Assembly: GCA_016630905.1 (NCBI GenBank)
Contig: WBMQ01000001.1
Coordinates: 3,038,001 to 3,102,000, forward strand
Length of the DNA stretch: 64,000 nucleotides
Reading direction: 5' to 3'
DNA from: Capillidium heterosporum
Lineage: Eukaryota > Entomophthoromycota > Entomophthoromycetes > Entomophthorales > Capillidiaceae
The translations under genes and the position numbers were made by a program. Shown here one piece after another: positions 35,263 through 48,060 of the stretch. The notes below the pieces were generated by a model. It saw nothing but the letters and a program-made list of their open reading frames with translations. It ran no database searches and was not told where the DNA came from. The first letter of the stretch is position 1. Each line of letters begins with the position of its first letter.

Positions 35263-38200
35263 ATGGTAGGCAAAGAAGACTTTAATCCAACATTAAACTG
35301 GTTCCAAATTGGTGATGGAGAAGGTGAAGTTGAAGTGGAGGAAATATTCTACAAGTAGTCTATATACTTTATCAAAGCTCATTTATTTTTAGACGGGAAG
35401 TTCGCTATGACCTACTATGGCAGAATGTCAACTTGGACGACTATATGGTGACGGTTGGTGAAGGCTCTGGCCTAATAGGTACTATTTTTTTAAAATTACT
35501 AAATCTACGATATTCACCTTCCTTTTATCTTTAAAATTTAGCTTTAACCCGAGATACAACTAAGCTCTTAGTTTCCAAAACCGACTCGGCTTCCAACTCC
35601 ATAAATATCTACTCCAGTTCGGGCAAATTCATCAACTTGATAAAGGTAAATTTTAAAGAAGCAAATGTCAATTTAATGTTTAAAAAGTGGGATAAAGGAC
35701 AACTTGTCAACTTCGGCTTCACTTCTCAGGATCAACTTCTATGTATCTTTAAGGAAGGATTATGTCGCTTATACACTTTATTTGGTAGCTATACCCAATT
35801 TTCCTTAGGTTTGGTAGGGTTTCCCTTCATTTCTCTTCAAAATTAAACCTTTCTTTACCATATTTTTTAAAATTAGGAACGTCAACGTACGGTACGTCAA
35901 GCCAAACTATGGTCTTCAGGATTAGTAGTCTTAACCGACGACTTTCAATTTATAACTGTGCAGAACTTAAAGGAACCAAGACCGTTACCCTTACCTTCCT
36001 TTGAAGTCAAGGATACTGTCTACAGTTGGGATGTAGTTCCACCCCAGCTGAGTCCTTCCCAGCAGATAGAAGTCTATGTAGCTACTGGGAGCTCTTTAAT
36101 CTTGGTGGATACGAAATCGGCTACCGATCAGGTAGCTTTTTAACTTGGATGAATAGAGTGCTGATTTTCAATTTAAAAATAGCAACTAGTTCAAGGCCCT
36201 TTCAAGCACTGCCAAGTTTCTCCAACTGCCAAGCTTATCACGCTGTTGGCAGTCTCGGGAAGTTTGATCGTGACGACTACCGACTTCTCTAGAAAATGGC
36301 ACAGTTTCGAACTACCTCCCAACCAGGTCAGTAAGATCCTTCAAATAGGCTGGGCTGGTGACGACTTAGTTCTGTTGCACGGGGAGGGTGATTTTATTAT
36401 GGTAGGCCCATATGGGTCTAGTGATAAGTATGCATTTTTATATAGATGTTGATACTTAGTACAGCTTTTAATAGTTCATTCATGTACGATGGTCGCGTAT
36501 TTGTCGCATCAGAGTTGGATGGGGCTAGGGTGCTCACTAGCTCTACCTGTGAGTTCATCCAGAAGGTTTCCGGTAATACATTATAAATTCTTTTAAAAAT
36601 AGCAAAATTTTGATTGTTATTAGATGAGTCGGTAGCCGTATTTGGAATCGGATCGACCTCCCCAGCCGCCTTGCTGTACGACGCCTTGGATCACTTTCAG
36701 GTAAAACTTCTGACTTCCATCTCACCCACTAAAGCGTTAATTCTAAAGCGTCGGAACCCCAAAGCCGATGACAACGTCCGAGCTATCGGATCTAGCCTCC
36801 GACTTCAGGATGCGGTCGATGTATGTATCAAAGCTGCTGGCCTAGAATTTGACCTAGATTTGCAAGCCAACTTACTGAGAGCCGCCAGTTTTGGTAAAGG
36901 GTTCTTGGAGGATTACGATGCCACTACTTTTACTCGGATGTGCCAGTGTCTACGGGTCCTCAATGCTCTGCGAAACTATGAGGTGGGGTTCCCTGTAACC
37001 ATGCCACAGTATTCCCCACCATTTTTTCAAAGGATTAATTAAGCATTTAGGTGGCAAAATTTAGGTGTGGAACGTATTTTAGGTAGGCTGATGGCTACCC
37101 ACCAGCATTTCTTAGCTTTGAAGGTAGGTCAGTACCTAAATTTGAACGTTGATGGAGTAGTTGTCGATTGGGCTTGCTCCAAAATAAGGGCTTCAGCAGA
37201 TGATGAAGCTACTACTACGCGAATCGTATTAGATAAACTAGCCGATCGACCTGGGTTGTCCTACCATCATATCGCCAAGGTTGCTAGTCAGCATGGGCAG
37301 CTTCAGCTCGCTATACAGGTACCTAATCTTTTTGAAAGATAACTTCAACATTTTAATTTCCAGCTGTTGGATCGGGAACCCAGCGCCAGTGCCCAAGTCC
37401 CCATGTTGTTAGATATGGGAGAGGATGAGCGTGCTTTGGATAAGGCAACTTTGAGTGGGGATCCCAATCTTGGTAAATCCTTTTCTTTAATACTCAACTA
37501 AAATACGAACTCTTTTCCATAAACTAGTATACCTGGTGCTGTTAGAACTCAAATCCAAACTGCCATTAGGTGAATTTTTAAAATTGGTAGATAAGTTCCC
37601 TTCGGCTGGGCACCTCTTAGAGTTGTACGGTAGGCACGAGGATCCCCAACTTTTAAGAGATTTCTACTATCAAGGCGACCGTAGATTGGATCTGGCCTTG
37701 CTAGAGTTGGATGCGTTAATTCAAACTAAGGTACCTTTTTAAAGAATTTTAACATGTACTTTAAAATACTAAAATGTATTAATCCTTTTGGATAAATAGG
37801 AGTTGAATGAGTTTAAAGAGGGATGGATCCAAGTCTCCAAAACGTTAACTACCGTCAAAAATAAAAGTTATCTGGGTCCACTTGCTGATGAACAATTAAA
37901 ATTGTTAGAGTTCCAGAACCAGTTGTTAAGTAAGGTAGGTCGCAATATATTGGGTGCTACTCTAGCCGACACTATTAAGTTGGCTACCAAGGCTGGGGAT
38001 CATGCGTTGGTGTTGAAGTTGAAAAATGAGTTCAAGGTATCCGATCGTAGGTACCTGCAAAATTTATAAAGTGCTTTTATTGACCCTTTTAAAATTTTTA
38101 GGTTCTGGTGGTTGAAGATCAAAGGGTACGTTCTAGCTAAAGATTGGGATGGCTTGGAGCAGTTTGCCAAATCTAAAAAATCGCCTATAGGTTACTTGGT

Positions 38201-38530
38201 AAGCTTTATTTGAGTAACTTACCCTTATTGTGTTGATATTTTTGGTAGCCCTTCTATAGCCAATGTGTCGAAGCAAACAATGCAGTCCAAGCTACCAAAT
38301 ATGCCTTGAGATGTGATTTGGAGTTACGGCCCGACCTCCTATTGAAGATTAATAACTTCAAGGAGGCTGGACTACAAGCTTTCGCTTTGAAGGATTCAAC
38401 CAAACTTGGGTAGGTTCTTTTAACAAGGATAGTTTTTAATTTTTTGAATAGGGAGATCAAAGAATTATGTGACGATAACAACATCAAGCGGGAGTTGGAC
38501 GTTTTACTTTTACAACTGGCTGCCAAATAA
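35263..38530 (+). CDS. VPS16: VPS16, core subunit of HOPS/CORVET, 16 exons
   Basis: Exons: 35263-35354, 35393-35478, 35542-35645, 35688-35813, 35877-36131, 36183-36427, 36475-36572, 36624-36700, 36749-37008, 37051-37318, 37364-37472, 37528-37730, 37800-38050, 38102-38198, 38249-38409, 38452-38530. All phases agree and the sum is 836 aa, matching the family (about 800-840). The N-terminal half is a beta-propeller ([32 protein letters not shown]). The C-terminal half is the alpha-solenoid with [34 protein letters not shown] and [13 protein letters not shown]16 tethers vesicles to vacuoles and endosomes together with VPS33. The 48-nt intron 36701-36748 is in frame and could be retained. The 3' end is convergent with UGGT, only 63 bases apart. 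Confidence 0.93.
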
Positions 38531-38593
38531 TACATTAAATTGGATCCATTACACCTTTCAAAGTTTCAAAATCTTTATTACGGTTTCAAAAAT

Positions 38594-41500
38594 TTAAAGC
38601 TCATCCTTATCGTCCTCTTCAATCTTCTTTGTATCCTCAGCCTTGGAATCTAAATCGGGATGCAAGACTTTACGGATCTCCTCGTCGTACAACTGCCATT
38701 CGGGTAGGATGCGTTTAGCGCGATCTAGCTTAGGCTCCTTGGTTTCGGGGTTGTTACACTAATAAAGTATTAGCAAATTTTTAAAAAAGAAAATTACCAA
38801 ATCAATGGTCTTAGCGGTAGTCAACGACTTGTCATCACACCAAGTCTCACACCACAACCATTCAATCGGTAATGAATGGATAGGTAAGCGAGGCTGGAGG
38901 TGGTTGGGTAAATCCTGGTCCAAATTGGCGAGAGAGTTGACGTCCTGGGACAGCATCTGGTAGTGACCACGTAACTGATCACCAGCTGCCAAGGCACGGA
39001 ATCTTACTAGGTCTACAACGTACAGAGCACTTTTTAAAATAAAAGTTTAGTTTCTAGAAACAAAAGAAATGTTACCTGATATGGTAAGGTTTGCCGTTTA
39101 GGTGGCTGGCCCAATACCCTTGTTCCCAGAATCGGTAACCCTTCATAGACTCACGAGATTTGCAAAAGGGGACGTAGCCATAGGGGCGCCTTCCAGGTCG
39201 TGGTCAATCAACTCCTGAAGGTCGGCACGGACCACCTTATTTGAAGGTTTAGCTACTTATGTAGCTATAAAAATGTACCTGATCGGCATCTACAAAGATG
39301 ACCTTATCAACATCCAACGGGAACAGTACATCTAAGAACAGGATCTTGTACCTAAAGTTAAAAAGTCAGAGCAATCACTCCATTTCAAAAGCTACCCCCA
39401 GATAATCCTCTGTTTCTCGGACTGTGGATTCAACCAGTGGGGCCACTGGTAAGTTACGAACGCGTACTCAAACCCAAAGTGTTTGGCAAGTTTAGGTAGA
39501 TCATTGCGGAAGCTGGGTGACAAAAAGTTGTCAACGAACCAGAACTTGACTTTGGACTTGGTATTCAAAACTACAGAACGTACCATAACTGCCAAGAACC
39601 GCTCATACAAATGGCCTGAAGCTACCGTAAAAACGTTGATGACAGGTTGCTTCTTACTAGCGCCCTTTGTCACCTCCTTCAATTTATCCCATAATCCTTG
39701 TTTCGGTTTAGCCGTACCATATAGCTGTTCAAGGTCGAAGGTCATACCTGGTTTCTTGACAACTTTGGGGAAGAGGGTAGCACCCTGGAAGGAGGTGACG
39801 GCCAAAGTCTTCAGTAACTCGGGTTTGGTAAAGGTACGATCCCGATTAGCGTAGCCTTTGGAACCCAAGGTCGTCAAGTCAAATACTTCCTTGGAGACGC
39901 CATCACGTAAATCTAACTCGAAAAGTCCGGGATTAGCCTGCAACTGGAAGTACCCCAAATTGGCCATGACGATGGTATCGGTTAGAGGATCAAGTAAAGG
40001 GGTTTTGAGCTGGAACTGGACACCACGGGCGGCACCCTGGGTATCGGAATCCTGGGCATGACCTTCGATCAACAGAGCTTTCAATTGGAAGTTGGCAGAG
40101 ATGTAAGGAGCATTTGGAGTTAAGATCAAGTTATCCAGGTCGTGGTGCGATTTCTGGGAGGATACCAACCAGGACTGGATGGGTTCTAAACCGGCAGTCA
40201 GCAACGTAGATTTGGGTAGCTGAGAGAAATAGGCCGATGGGGGTAGGATATTCCTAAATTTGGAGGTGAGTACAAATGAAGCTACACGAAATTTTACTTG
40301 GTACTGGAGTCAAACTCAAGCTTGGGCTGAAGCACGTATCGGTAGAACCGTTTAGTAAGCGACTTGGGGTCCGACTGGCTGGGGTTGAGGTACCCTTCCA
40401 CATTTACCCCTTCAATCTGGGACAAAGCCTAAATAAAATATTAGTTGGTTTGGAGATGATACTAGTAGATAGATCTACCTCTAAGATAGGTAACCACTTG
40501 TAGACGTGGTCGCCCAACGGGTCTAACACGAAGGAGAGCTGGGCCCAGGACTCCAGTTTAGGAGAGCCGGTTTCCAACCTGCACTGGGGTGAATTGTAAC
40601 TCCGCTTCTTACGAAGACCGGGGTTGGCTTCGAACTTGGCCATGGTCTGGTGCCCTAATTTGTTGCTACCTACAATACCGCTCACCTTCATAAACAAGTT
40701 GGAGTCGACCGTACTACGTATTGGTTAGATTGGGATATGTCAGTGAGGTTTAAAAACGTACCTGAGATTCAAGTGGTCCAACGTATCCAAAGTAGGTTTC
40801 AAGCGTCTCGTGAAGTCGTAGTTGATTAAACCAATTAGGTCCAATCCGTCCAAATCCTCTTCAGTTACTACAAAGATCTATTTAAAAATTAGGTATTTTT
40901 GAACAGGCTCTTTAAACAATTACTTTGCCGTTAACGACGATCTGATCCTTGTTGGTATCCAATCCAATTCTATTTAACTTTGGTGACAGCTGGTTCCAGT
41001 AATCGACACTATCCTCATCGGCATCAACCTCCATCTGTTCCAAATCCTCCAGGACCTGCTTAGCCGATCGATCCTTTGACTCCTTCTGATACTTGTAGAA
41101 CAAACTGGAAAGCTTACCTTTGCCTTTACCGTTGTGTAAAATTGAGGATCGGAATGTCTTGATTTGGATCTATTTTAAAAAATTCAGTTTAGCTGGTAAG
41201 AATACTTAGTTACCGAGGCTTGAAGTAGTTGGTGGGCTAATTTCTCGCCAAAAGGTCGATTTAAATCAGTCAATAGCCAGACGGTAGGTTGAATGGATTT
41301 CTCATCGTCTATATAGTTAATTCCATCGATAGAAACCTGGACCTCTTTGTTGAGAGCCAGGTAGTCGATCATAAGTTCATCTTCGGAGAAAGTCAATCGG
41401 TTGTAGCTCTTGAATACGCCACTTTGATCCAAAAAGTAGTCGTACAAGCTGGCCTTCTCTTCGATTTTACCTTCTTGGAACTAATCAAATTTAGTTAAAA

Positions 41501-43618
41501 GCTTTAGGAAAGAAAATAGCTACGTCGGAGGACAAAGTTCTAAGTTGATCGGAAAGTACACTGACCAGTTCCCTCTGATAGTTCTATTTAAAAAGGGTAA
41601 CTATGTATTCAAACTAAAAAATTACCTGTGCGAAATCCAACCGAGCCCCGTTGACGAACATGGCAGGGGAATCTTTTTTCAAGTTCAAACGATCCAGGTA
41701 CTTCTGTAGCATCTTTACCTCTCCATTCCCTTCAGCAACCTCCAACTTATTCAAAGTCTCCTCCCAAGCTTTAACTCCGTTGGCACTTTCATACATGCTT
41801 TTTAATTTACTTCTCAGACCTTGGGACTTTTCCTCCTCGAAGATGTTACGTAAATGCCTAAAGAGTTTAGCACTCGAACTTTGATCTCCTTGACCGAGCA
41901 CGACCAAACCGAACCGAACAGGGACCTGATTCTCGATGAAAGCTAAAATTTCAGTTACAAGGAGCTCTAGGTACTCCACCTTGGTGAGATCTAAAGCTAA
42001 TATGACGTTGGCGTAGTTGCGTCTAACTTCTGGTAAACTGTAGCCAATCCCGCCGACCAAATCCTCTAAGGTCTGGGACCAATCCTTATACAGAGACTCT
42101 TGCTCCAAATCATTCAACCATAAGATAACTTGGTTGTCCTCGGTAGTATCGCGTATATCGAACTTCTGCTGGTCGTTCGATTTGCCGGAGGTACCGCTAG
42201 CAGTCATCGACTGAACTTGCAAAAATTGGACAGCAGATTCGGCACTTGTGTGAAGTTGCTTGAGTTTGGCAACCGAATCCCGTTCGATGAGCAAGAGGTC
42301 GATGAATCGATAGAGGTCCATATCGTCGAGTGGAATGTTTATACCATTGAGCTGTAAGTTATCGGGAGCTGGGCGGGGTCCATAGTAACTGGAAGGTATT
42401 GTTACACTCGAACAGTGTTCTTCGTCAAGTTTCTCTTCACTCAACTCTTTCAAATGTTTGGGTCCATTCTGGGTTAAGTAGATCCACAGTGGAAGTGACT
42501 GTGATTTAAGTACCGATTGAGTCAGTTTCTTGACCGATTTCTTATAAAAATTAGTTTACACTATTCTAAGTATAGCCTTTTACCTTTCAAGGATTCTTCA
42601 TTCAGTTTATCCAAGTTCGATTTGGAACTCAGCTCGTCGATCAAGGTAAGGTTGTAGTGGGCATACTCCGATAAATGGTTTGAAATTTCCTCTTCCACTT
42701 TCATCCCCGAAGTACCTGATAAAAATATACATTAGTAATCAAAATTTCGATGAGAGAGTATACTGGTTTTAACTTGACGATCGTCAGTAGCTTGATACTC
42801 GGTAGATTTTACCCAAAGATGGGCACCATATCCTGATAGATAGGGATTGGGTTTCAAAGTGGCTGGGCTGGGCAGATAACGGAGTCGGTAGTTTAGTTTG
42901 TCTGACTGACTGAGTTTGTACAGCTGCAAGTGAAAGTTGGAGAGTTCAGTAGAAGTTAAGTCGGCGTACAAAGTTGCCATTGGTAAGTTGGGTTGGGAAC
43001 TTTGGAATGAAATTTCAAAGGGCAAAGCCTGGGCCGACTTCAAACTATTCAAAAACCAATCAATGTATAACTACAAATACAAATTTACCTGCTTTCAAAG
43101 ATCTTATTTCCAGCTTTGAGCGCTTCCAAAAACTTGTCTAGTTGGCAGAACTGCTTATCTTCATACTGGATCCAAATCGAGCAACCTTCGTCGAACGTAT
43201 CCTTCAATCCTTTAAACTCCTGTAAAACAGTGCTATTGTAAAACTGGTAATAAGCTTGGACGCTAGGTAAACTGGTTCTTAACCCCAAACTCAAGTCGAA
43301 AAGTTGTAGTTGATCCTTTGTTAACCATCCCTTCTCTTCAATCTTATTTATGATGTAGGAATAAACCTCGCCATCCTCTAACTGAAAAACCTTATCCTCT
43401 AAAAAAGCCTCTAAACTAGGTTGAAAAAGTTTGCTATCATACTTACGAATTAACTCCAAGATCTCTAAACTTAGGGGACCACTAGACCACTTGGAAGTTA
43501 AACTTAAACTAACACTACCTCCTTCAGCTTGTTGAGAATCTAAAGTGGAAGTTACCGATGTCGAATATAAACTTAACACCGCCGTCAAAAGGTGTGTTAA
43601 GTTGAACTTGAACTTCAT
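38594..43618 (-). CDS. UDP-glucose:glycoprotein glucosyltransferase (UGGT), 15 exons, with frame anomalies
   Basis: Exons: 43618-43089, 43044-42764, 42715-42584, 42540-41626, 41583-41524, 41480-41214, 41169-40924, 40877-40762, 40713-40479, 40428-40298, 40253-39396, 39351-39279, 39235-39076, 39029-38798, 38758-38594; about 1,466 aa. A signal peptide is followed by thioredoxin-like folding-sensor domains ([23 protein letters not shown]). The GT24 catalytic domain includes [39 protein letters not shown], the metal-binding [13 protein letters not shown] and [11 protein letters not shown]. The C-terminus is KDEL, an ER retrieval signal. The enzyme reglucosylates misfolded N-glycoproteins. Two anomalies: exons 3 and 4 do not share phase, and exon 13 needs one more base at the four-G run 39183-39186 to keep the [15 protein letters not shown] frame. 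Either could be sequence error. Flanking exons look functional. Confidence 0.9.
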
Positions 43619-44345
43619 TTCTACTTCTTGTATACCTTTGCTAGTACCGAAAGCAAAATGTAAAGGGTTGAGATTGAGTTGACCTGTCCTTTGTTTGCCA
43701 CCTCATCGCTTTGAAAAGTTTAAATTAAGGCTTGCGATTGGTTCGGCTAAATCTTTAGGGACTCTAATTGAGGTTTATGATATCTTATAGGTGCCCTATT
43801 TTAGTGCCACCAACCTTTCAAATCCATATTACCCTAAAGACATAAAGTTAACCAATAGAGCTCCAAGATAAATTTTAAAGCATATTTAGTGGTATGTGTT
43901 GAATTGTGTGAATGCCTTCTTATAGACTGATAAAGCTATAGGTAGTAAATCTTGGAAGCTTTCAAAAGCATCAATTTAGTATATCTCGCTTTTCTATTAA
44001 ACTTATCGATGCCTCATATACGTGTATCCTCCATCTCATTAAAATTTTGTAAAAAAATTGCCTTTTGCAGCAACTGCATTTCCTTCACCATCAAAACTTC
44101 AAATGTAAATCCAACTTGATTGGTCCAATACATCCACTTTGAAATTTGACTTGAACTTTTACAAAATTTTAGCAGCCAGGTAGGAGAACAAAATGGCAAG
44201 AAAAATTGATTTTCTCTCTTTTACTTGATAAAGTTTTAGTCAATAGGTATGTAACCAGTTCATAACAACAGATGTTCTTTACGATGTCCTCAAATCTACT
44301 AAATGCGAAGGATAAATGTACTCAACCTACCCAATATAGTTAAAA
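43619..44345. other. Divergent spacer UGGT / eL28 with short inverted repeat
   Basis: 727 bases holding the promoters of UGGT and eL28. A perfect 15-bp inverted repeat, taaaattttgtaaaa at 44040-44054 and its complement at 44157-44171, could form a hairpin of about 130 bases. The 61-codon minus frame at 44014-44199 is between and across these arms and has no domain. Confidence 0.5.
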
Positions 44346-44833
44346 ATGTCGGCCGATCTCCTCCAAGCTCTCCTCAAAGTCAACTCTGCTTACACCGTTA
44401 AGCGTAACGGTGTCGAGTTCACCAAGGAACCCACCTCCCTCACCAACGTCTACTCCCGCTCCCACGACGGTTTAGCTTCCGGCAAGGTATTTGTTTTTAC
44501 CCCACTAAGTTCCTAAATTTTTAAAATAGGGTATCTCCGTTTCCAACGGCCCCAACGGTAAGGGTCTCAAGGTCACCTACTACACCGGCTTAAAGAACGT
44601 CCACGCTCCCAAGAAGTTCATCAAGACCGTCGTTGTCAGAGGTAACCACACCAAGCAGGCTTTGAAGAAGGTTTTGAACTTGGCTCGTCGCAACGGTTTC
44701 GTCCAGGTCGACGAGGAGGTAACTATTTAGTTTTGATATAGATACTAATGGATTTGTTAAGCTCCTTGCCAAGCGTATCGATGCTATCTTCCAGGGTCAG
44801 CGTCCCGCTAAGGTTAAGGCTACCAAGGCTTAA
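44346..44833 (+). CDS. 60S ribosomal protein eL28, 3 exons
   Basis: Exons 44346-44486, 44530-44718 and 44762-44833 give 133 aa. The sequence matches eL28: an N-terminal LLQALLKVNSAYTVKRNG, then FTKEPTSLTNVYSRSHDGLAS, KGLKVTYYTGLKNVHAPKK and a basic C-terminus LLAKRIDAIFQGQRPAKVKA. It is a structural protein of the large subunit. Codons are strongly C-ending, as expected for a highly expressed gene. This family is missing from Saccharomyces cerevisiae but present in fission yeast and most fungi and animals, so it is a lineage marker. The second intron carries a TACTAAT branch site. Confidence 0.93.
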
Positions 44834-45826
44834 AAAATAAATGTTGTTCAACTTATTTAAGAGATTGGAGCTTATTATTTTGAGGTAATTCGTACTTTGT
44901 AGTGTATATTCCAACCTATCCTTTTATATTTACAATTTGAACTTCAAGTTATCTACCTATGATTAGAACTCCTTAAATTTACTCATCTCAATGCCTTATT
45001 ACATTTGAATTTGCTAAAGCTCTTTGCAATAAGTTACATTTCTATCTCTATAGCATATCTTACTAAAATCAGCTATTTGAAATTGACTGTATTTGCTACT
45101 GCAGTGTATTTGGAAATGTTTAGTATTAGCAAGTTCGTAACTTGTAAACTCTTATGCTAAACTTGAGCTTAGCTAATTTCAAAGTTAATATAGCTCAATC
45201 TCATAAACCTCAAATCTATTTTTGAAAACCATACTTTGTTACCACAACCGATACTAAATCATTTTCAAGCTAATTTAAACATCAGTCCTAATTTTACATG
45301 TGCAAACCTCCAATGCTCAAAGTCTACAGTCTTAGCTTATTATAATGTATAGGGGTCGTCTTAACGCACTAAATTTTCTATAGGTATACTTTAAATAGAG
45401 ATAGTTACATCAGTTAAAGTTATGGGCTTACTAAATGTTCAAAAGCTTATTTCATCAAGTGCTTATAATGGGAGATGATAAAATCAAAGTTATAGATGTA
45501 TCAACTAAACTACAAAGTTCTTTATAAAAGTATGCATGGTTGTTTTGATAGCGATGTGAACAGATGAATACAACCACTTACATTCCAAGAGGTGGTTATA
45601 TAGTATACCAGCACATACAAATGTAAATTAAGTTGAATTCATTAAGTATAGTATACTAATAAGCATGCATTATTTTTTCAATAGCCTTATATATATGGTA
45701 AAGCCATACTGTAGATAGATCCAACTTAAAATAGCATTTAAATGAATCAATAAAAGTAATATGTATAATATAGTACAATGTTCAAGAGCACATAAACATA
45801 TAAAGCTGAAAATTTACTATAATCGC
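44834..45826. other. AT-rich spacer
   Basis: Nearly 1 kb between the 3' ends of eL28 and the paraoxonase-like gene. No supported gene or RNA. Confidence 0.6.
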
Positions 45827-47021
45827 TTACAAAGGGCAATGCATAGCACCCTTCTCCATCAAAAAGCCCGACAAAATAACCGAGTTCGTCTTTTTGTGAT
45901 AGGAGGCAGTTGACGTAGAGAACATGTTGCTACCATCGTCCATAAAAATAGGCACCGACTTGTACTTGTGGCCAAAGAATCTAGCCTCACCTAGCTCCTT
46001 CTCTAGTCTTACAACTGTACTCTTGCAGGGTACAAATTTAGTAGAGTTGAAGTTTTGTAGAGCACTTAGGACTTCCAATCCAATGGGGAACCCAGCAATC
46101 AACAAGTTGCCACTGTGAGGGTCCAATTTCAAATTGTCGGGCAGGTAAGTTAACTGGACAACGTCTTCGATTTCCAAAGTGTGGTCGTCGTTCAACTCGT
46201 AGACGTGCAGTTTGGCGCGAACTGTTTCAGAGACGTACAGCTTGGTCTTGTCTTTGTTAAAGGTGATCCCGTTGGGCTGTTTGAACGAAGTGGAGACGGC
46301 CAAAGTCAAGGTATCGGTCTTACCGTCATAGTGATAGATTTTACCACCGCCGTACAGTCCGGCCGTTTCCAGGAAGTTAACTACCTGGTTAGTGTTGGAG
46401 AAGTACTGCGTGTAGTAAAAGCTGTGGTCAGAAGCGGCAGCTATACCGTTCATGTGCTTGAATCCAGAGTTCTTGAACGTTTGAATGTGGTTTATGCTGT
46501 CACTTCCTATCTTGTACTGGAAGGATTCTACCGAGTCAGTACCGTCCATATGGTGGTTGATGGCGATGAAGTTTATTTGATCACCACCTTCTATGTTATA
46601 GTTTATGATCTGGTCCATGCCGTGGAAAGAAGATCCTTGTCTTTTGGGTAGTTTTTGATTTCCAGTTTCTTGAATTCCTTGGTGTTTAGATTGTAGGCAA
46701 ATAGATTGGACTTTTTGACCTCGTCTTTGGGCCCTTTGTTGAAAAAGAACCCGAAAGGCATTGGGCATCCGATAATAGCTATACCGGACTTGTTGTCCAA
46801 GATTAAATCTTCACAACCTTTGGCTTCTACATAAAAAATAAAGGTATATTAGTACATTAAATTAAATAAATGGTACCTGCCAATCGGCTGCATTTACTCA
46901 AATCGCTCTGCTCAAAGTTTTCGAATATGGAGGGTAGGCTCAAGGTAGAGTAGACGTCGTAAACTACGTAGGCGACTATCGAAACCAGTATCACCGTTAA
47001 ACTTGTAAGTATCTTTCCCAT
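45827..47021 (-). CDS. Paraoxonase/SMP-30-like six-bladed beta-propeller hydrolase, one frame break
   Basis: Exons 47021-46877 and 46826-45827, joined by a 50-nt intron with a TACTAAT branch site; about 381 aa if one base is restored. An N-terminal anchor helix (LTSLTVILVSIVAYVVYDVY) is followed by propeller repeats typical of arylesterases: EDLILDNKSGIAIIGCPMPFGF, FHGMDQIINYN, INHHMDGTDSVESFQY, HMNGIAAASDHSFYYTQYF, FKQPNGITFNKDKTKLYVSET and LPDNLKLDPHSGNLLIAGFP. The calcium-binding Asn and Asp positions appear kept. The frame breaks at 46626-46628, where a three-A run (TTT in the coding strand) needs a fourth base to link KDKDLL to FHGMDQ. Probably ER- or membrane-anchored lactonase/esterase. 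The break may be sequence error, because both sides are well conserved. Confidence 0.82.
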
Positions 47022-47159
47022 CTTGTCTTCTAACTTTTTTGACAACTAAAGAAAAAGATTGCTGTTGATTTGCTTTTATAGTTTTCGAGAAATAGGTTGA
47101 CGTGTACTTTGAAACTATGGAAGCTTATGCCAAATTTTTAATTTTGCTATGGACCTGCT

Positions 47160-47287
47160 TTTCAATTGCTGGTTTGCTAACAATCCACAAATTTCGTAAT
47201 TTTTCCAGAGTATTCGATTTAAGATGTCAAAAATTAGATGAAAAATTACGTAAATTTTGTGGATTGTTGGTAAATCGGCAATTGAAA
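47160..47287. repeat. Imperfect hairpin repeat (about 45-bp arms)
   Basis: Arms 47163-47205 and 47240-47284 are inverted copies of a block starting caattgc and ending gtaatttttc, with a loop of about 34 bases. The four substitutions between arms are all transitions, plus two single-base indels. An 85-codon frame at 47102-47359 runs through it but is explained by the repeat. A shorter related block lies at 56512-56552. Confidence 0.75.
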
Positions 47288-48060
47288 TTTAGACCCTATA
47301 TTCTGATGGGATACAATTACCTATACCGAAATAAATTTTCAATACAATATATTAGTTGATATACTAAAGGCATATTGGTAATATTGTCTAACTTTCACCG
47401 TTGTACCTTTACCTTTCTTAGTAACTGTAGATATTTTCAATAGCAAAATGGAAGATATAGTGCCAAATACTGATTAATCCAAAATCCGACTTTACTTAAT
47501 CTATTAAATAGCCATTCCTATGTTGATGTTTTGATGGTAAGCTTAAATGGTATAAAGTGTTTGTAGATGGTAGGCTAAGTAATTTTAACATCAATCTACG
47601 AATGTATATAACATACTAAGTTCAAAGTTAGTTATATAGTTTGATTTCCAGCTTATACTGTAATGCACTTGAAATTTTATTGCAAAGATAAATTTTTGCC
47701 AGCTGTCATTCCTAGATATACTAAATACAGCGAGATAAATATATCTTCATCTATTTATCCATTAGCAGCCTATACCTATGATTCCAACTTGTTTCTAACT
47801 ATATGAAGATGAAGATGCATCTGTACACCTTCAATATAATTTACTAGAAATATTTTGTTGATTATAGGCAAATCTTTTCCTATAGTAAATTAATATATTT
47901 GTTGAAATATCCCAAAGCACTTTATTACCTACTTACAACCAGTAAAAAGTATTGGATCGATAGAAGCTTTATAAAAAACTATATGCACATATTAACATTT
48001 ATTAACTAACTATAACTTTGACTTTCAAAACTTCCAACATACCCAAAAATATTTCCAACT
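47288..48060. other. AT-rich spacer
   Basis: About 770 bases between the hairpin and the 3' end of the SRA gene. Nothing supported. Confidence 0.6.

Noticed and set aside
35646-37795. Several medium open frames within the VPS16 region read as separate genes
   Set aside because: They join into one phase-consistent 16-exon VPS16 of normal length.
47102-47359. 85-codon plus-strand open frame
   Set aside because: It runs through both arms of the hairpin repeat, so its residues are dictated by the repeat. No domain resemblance.
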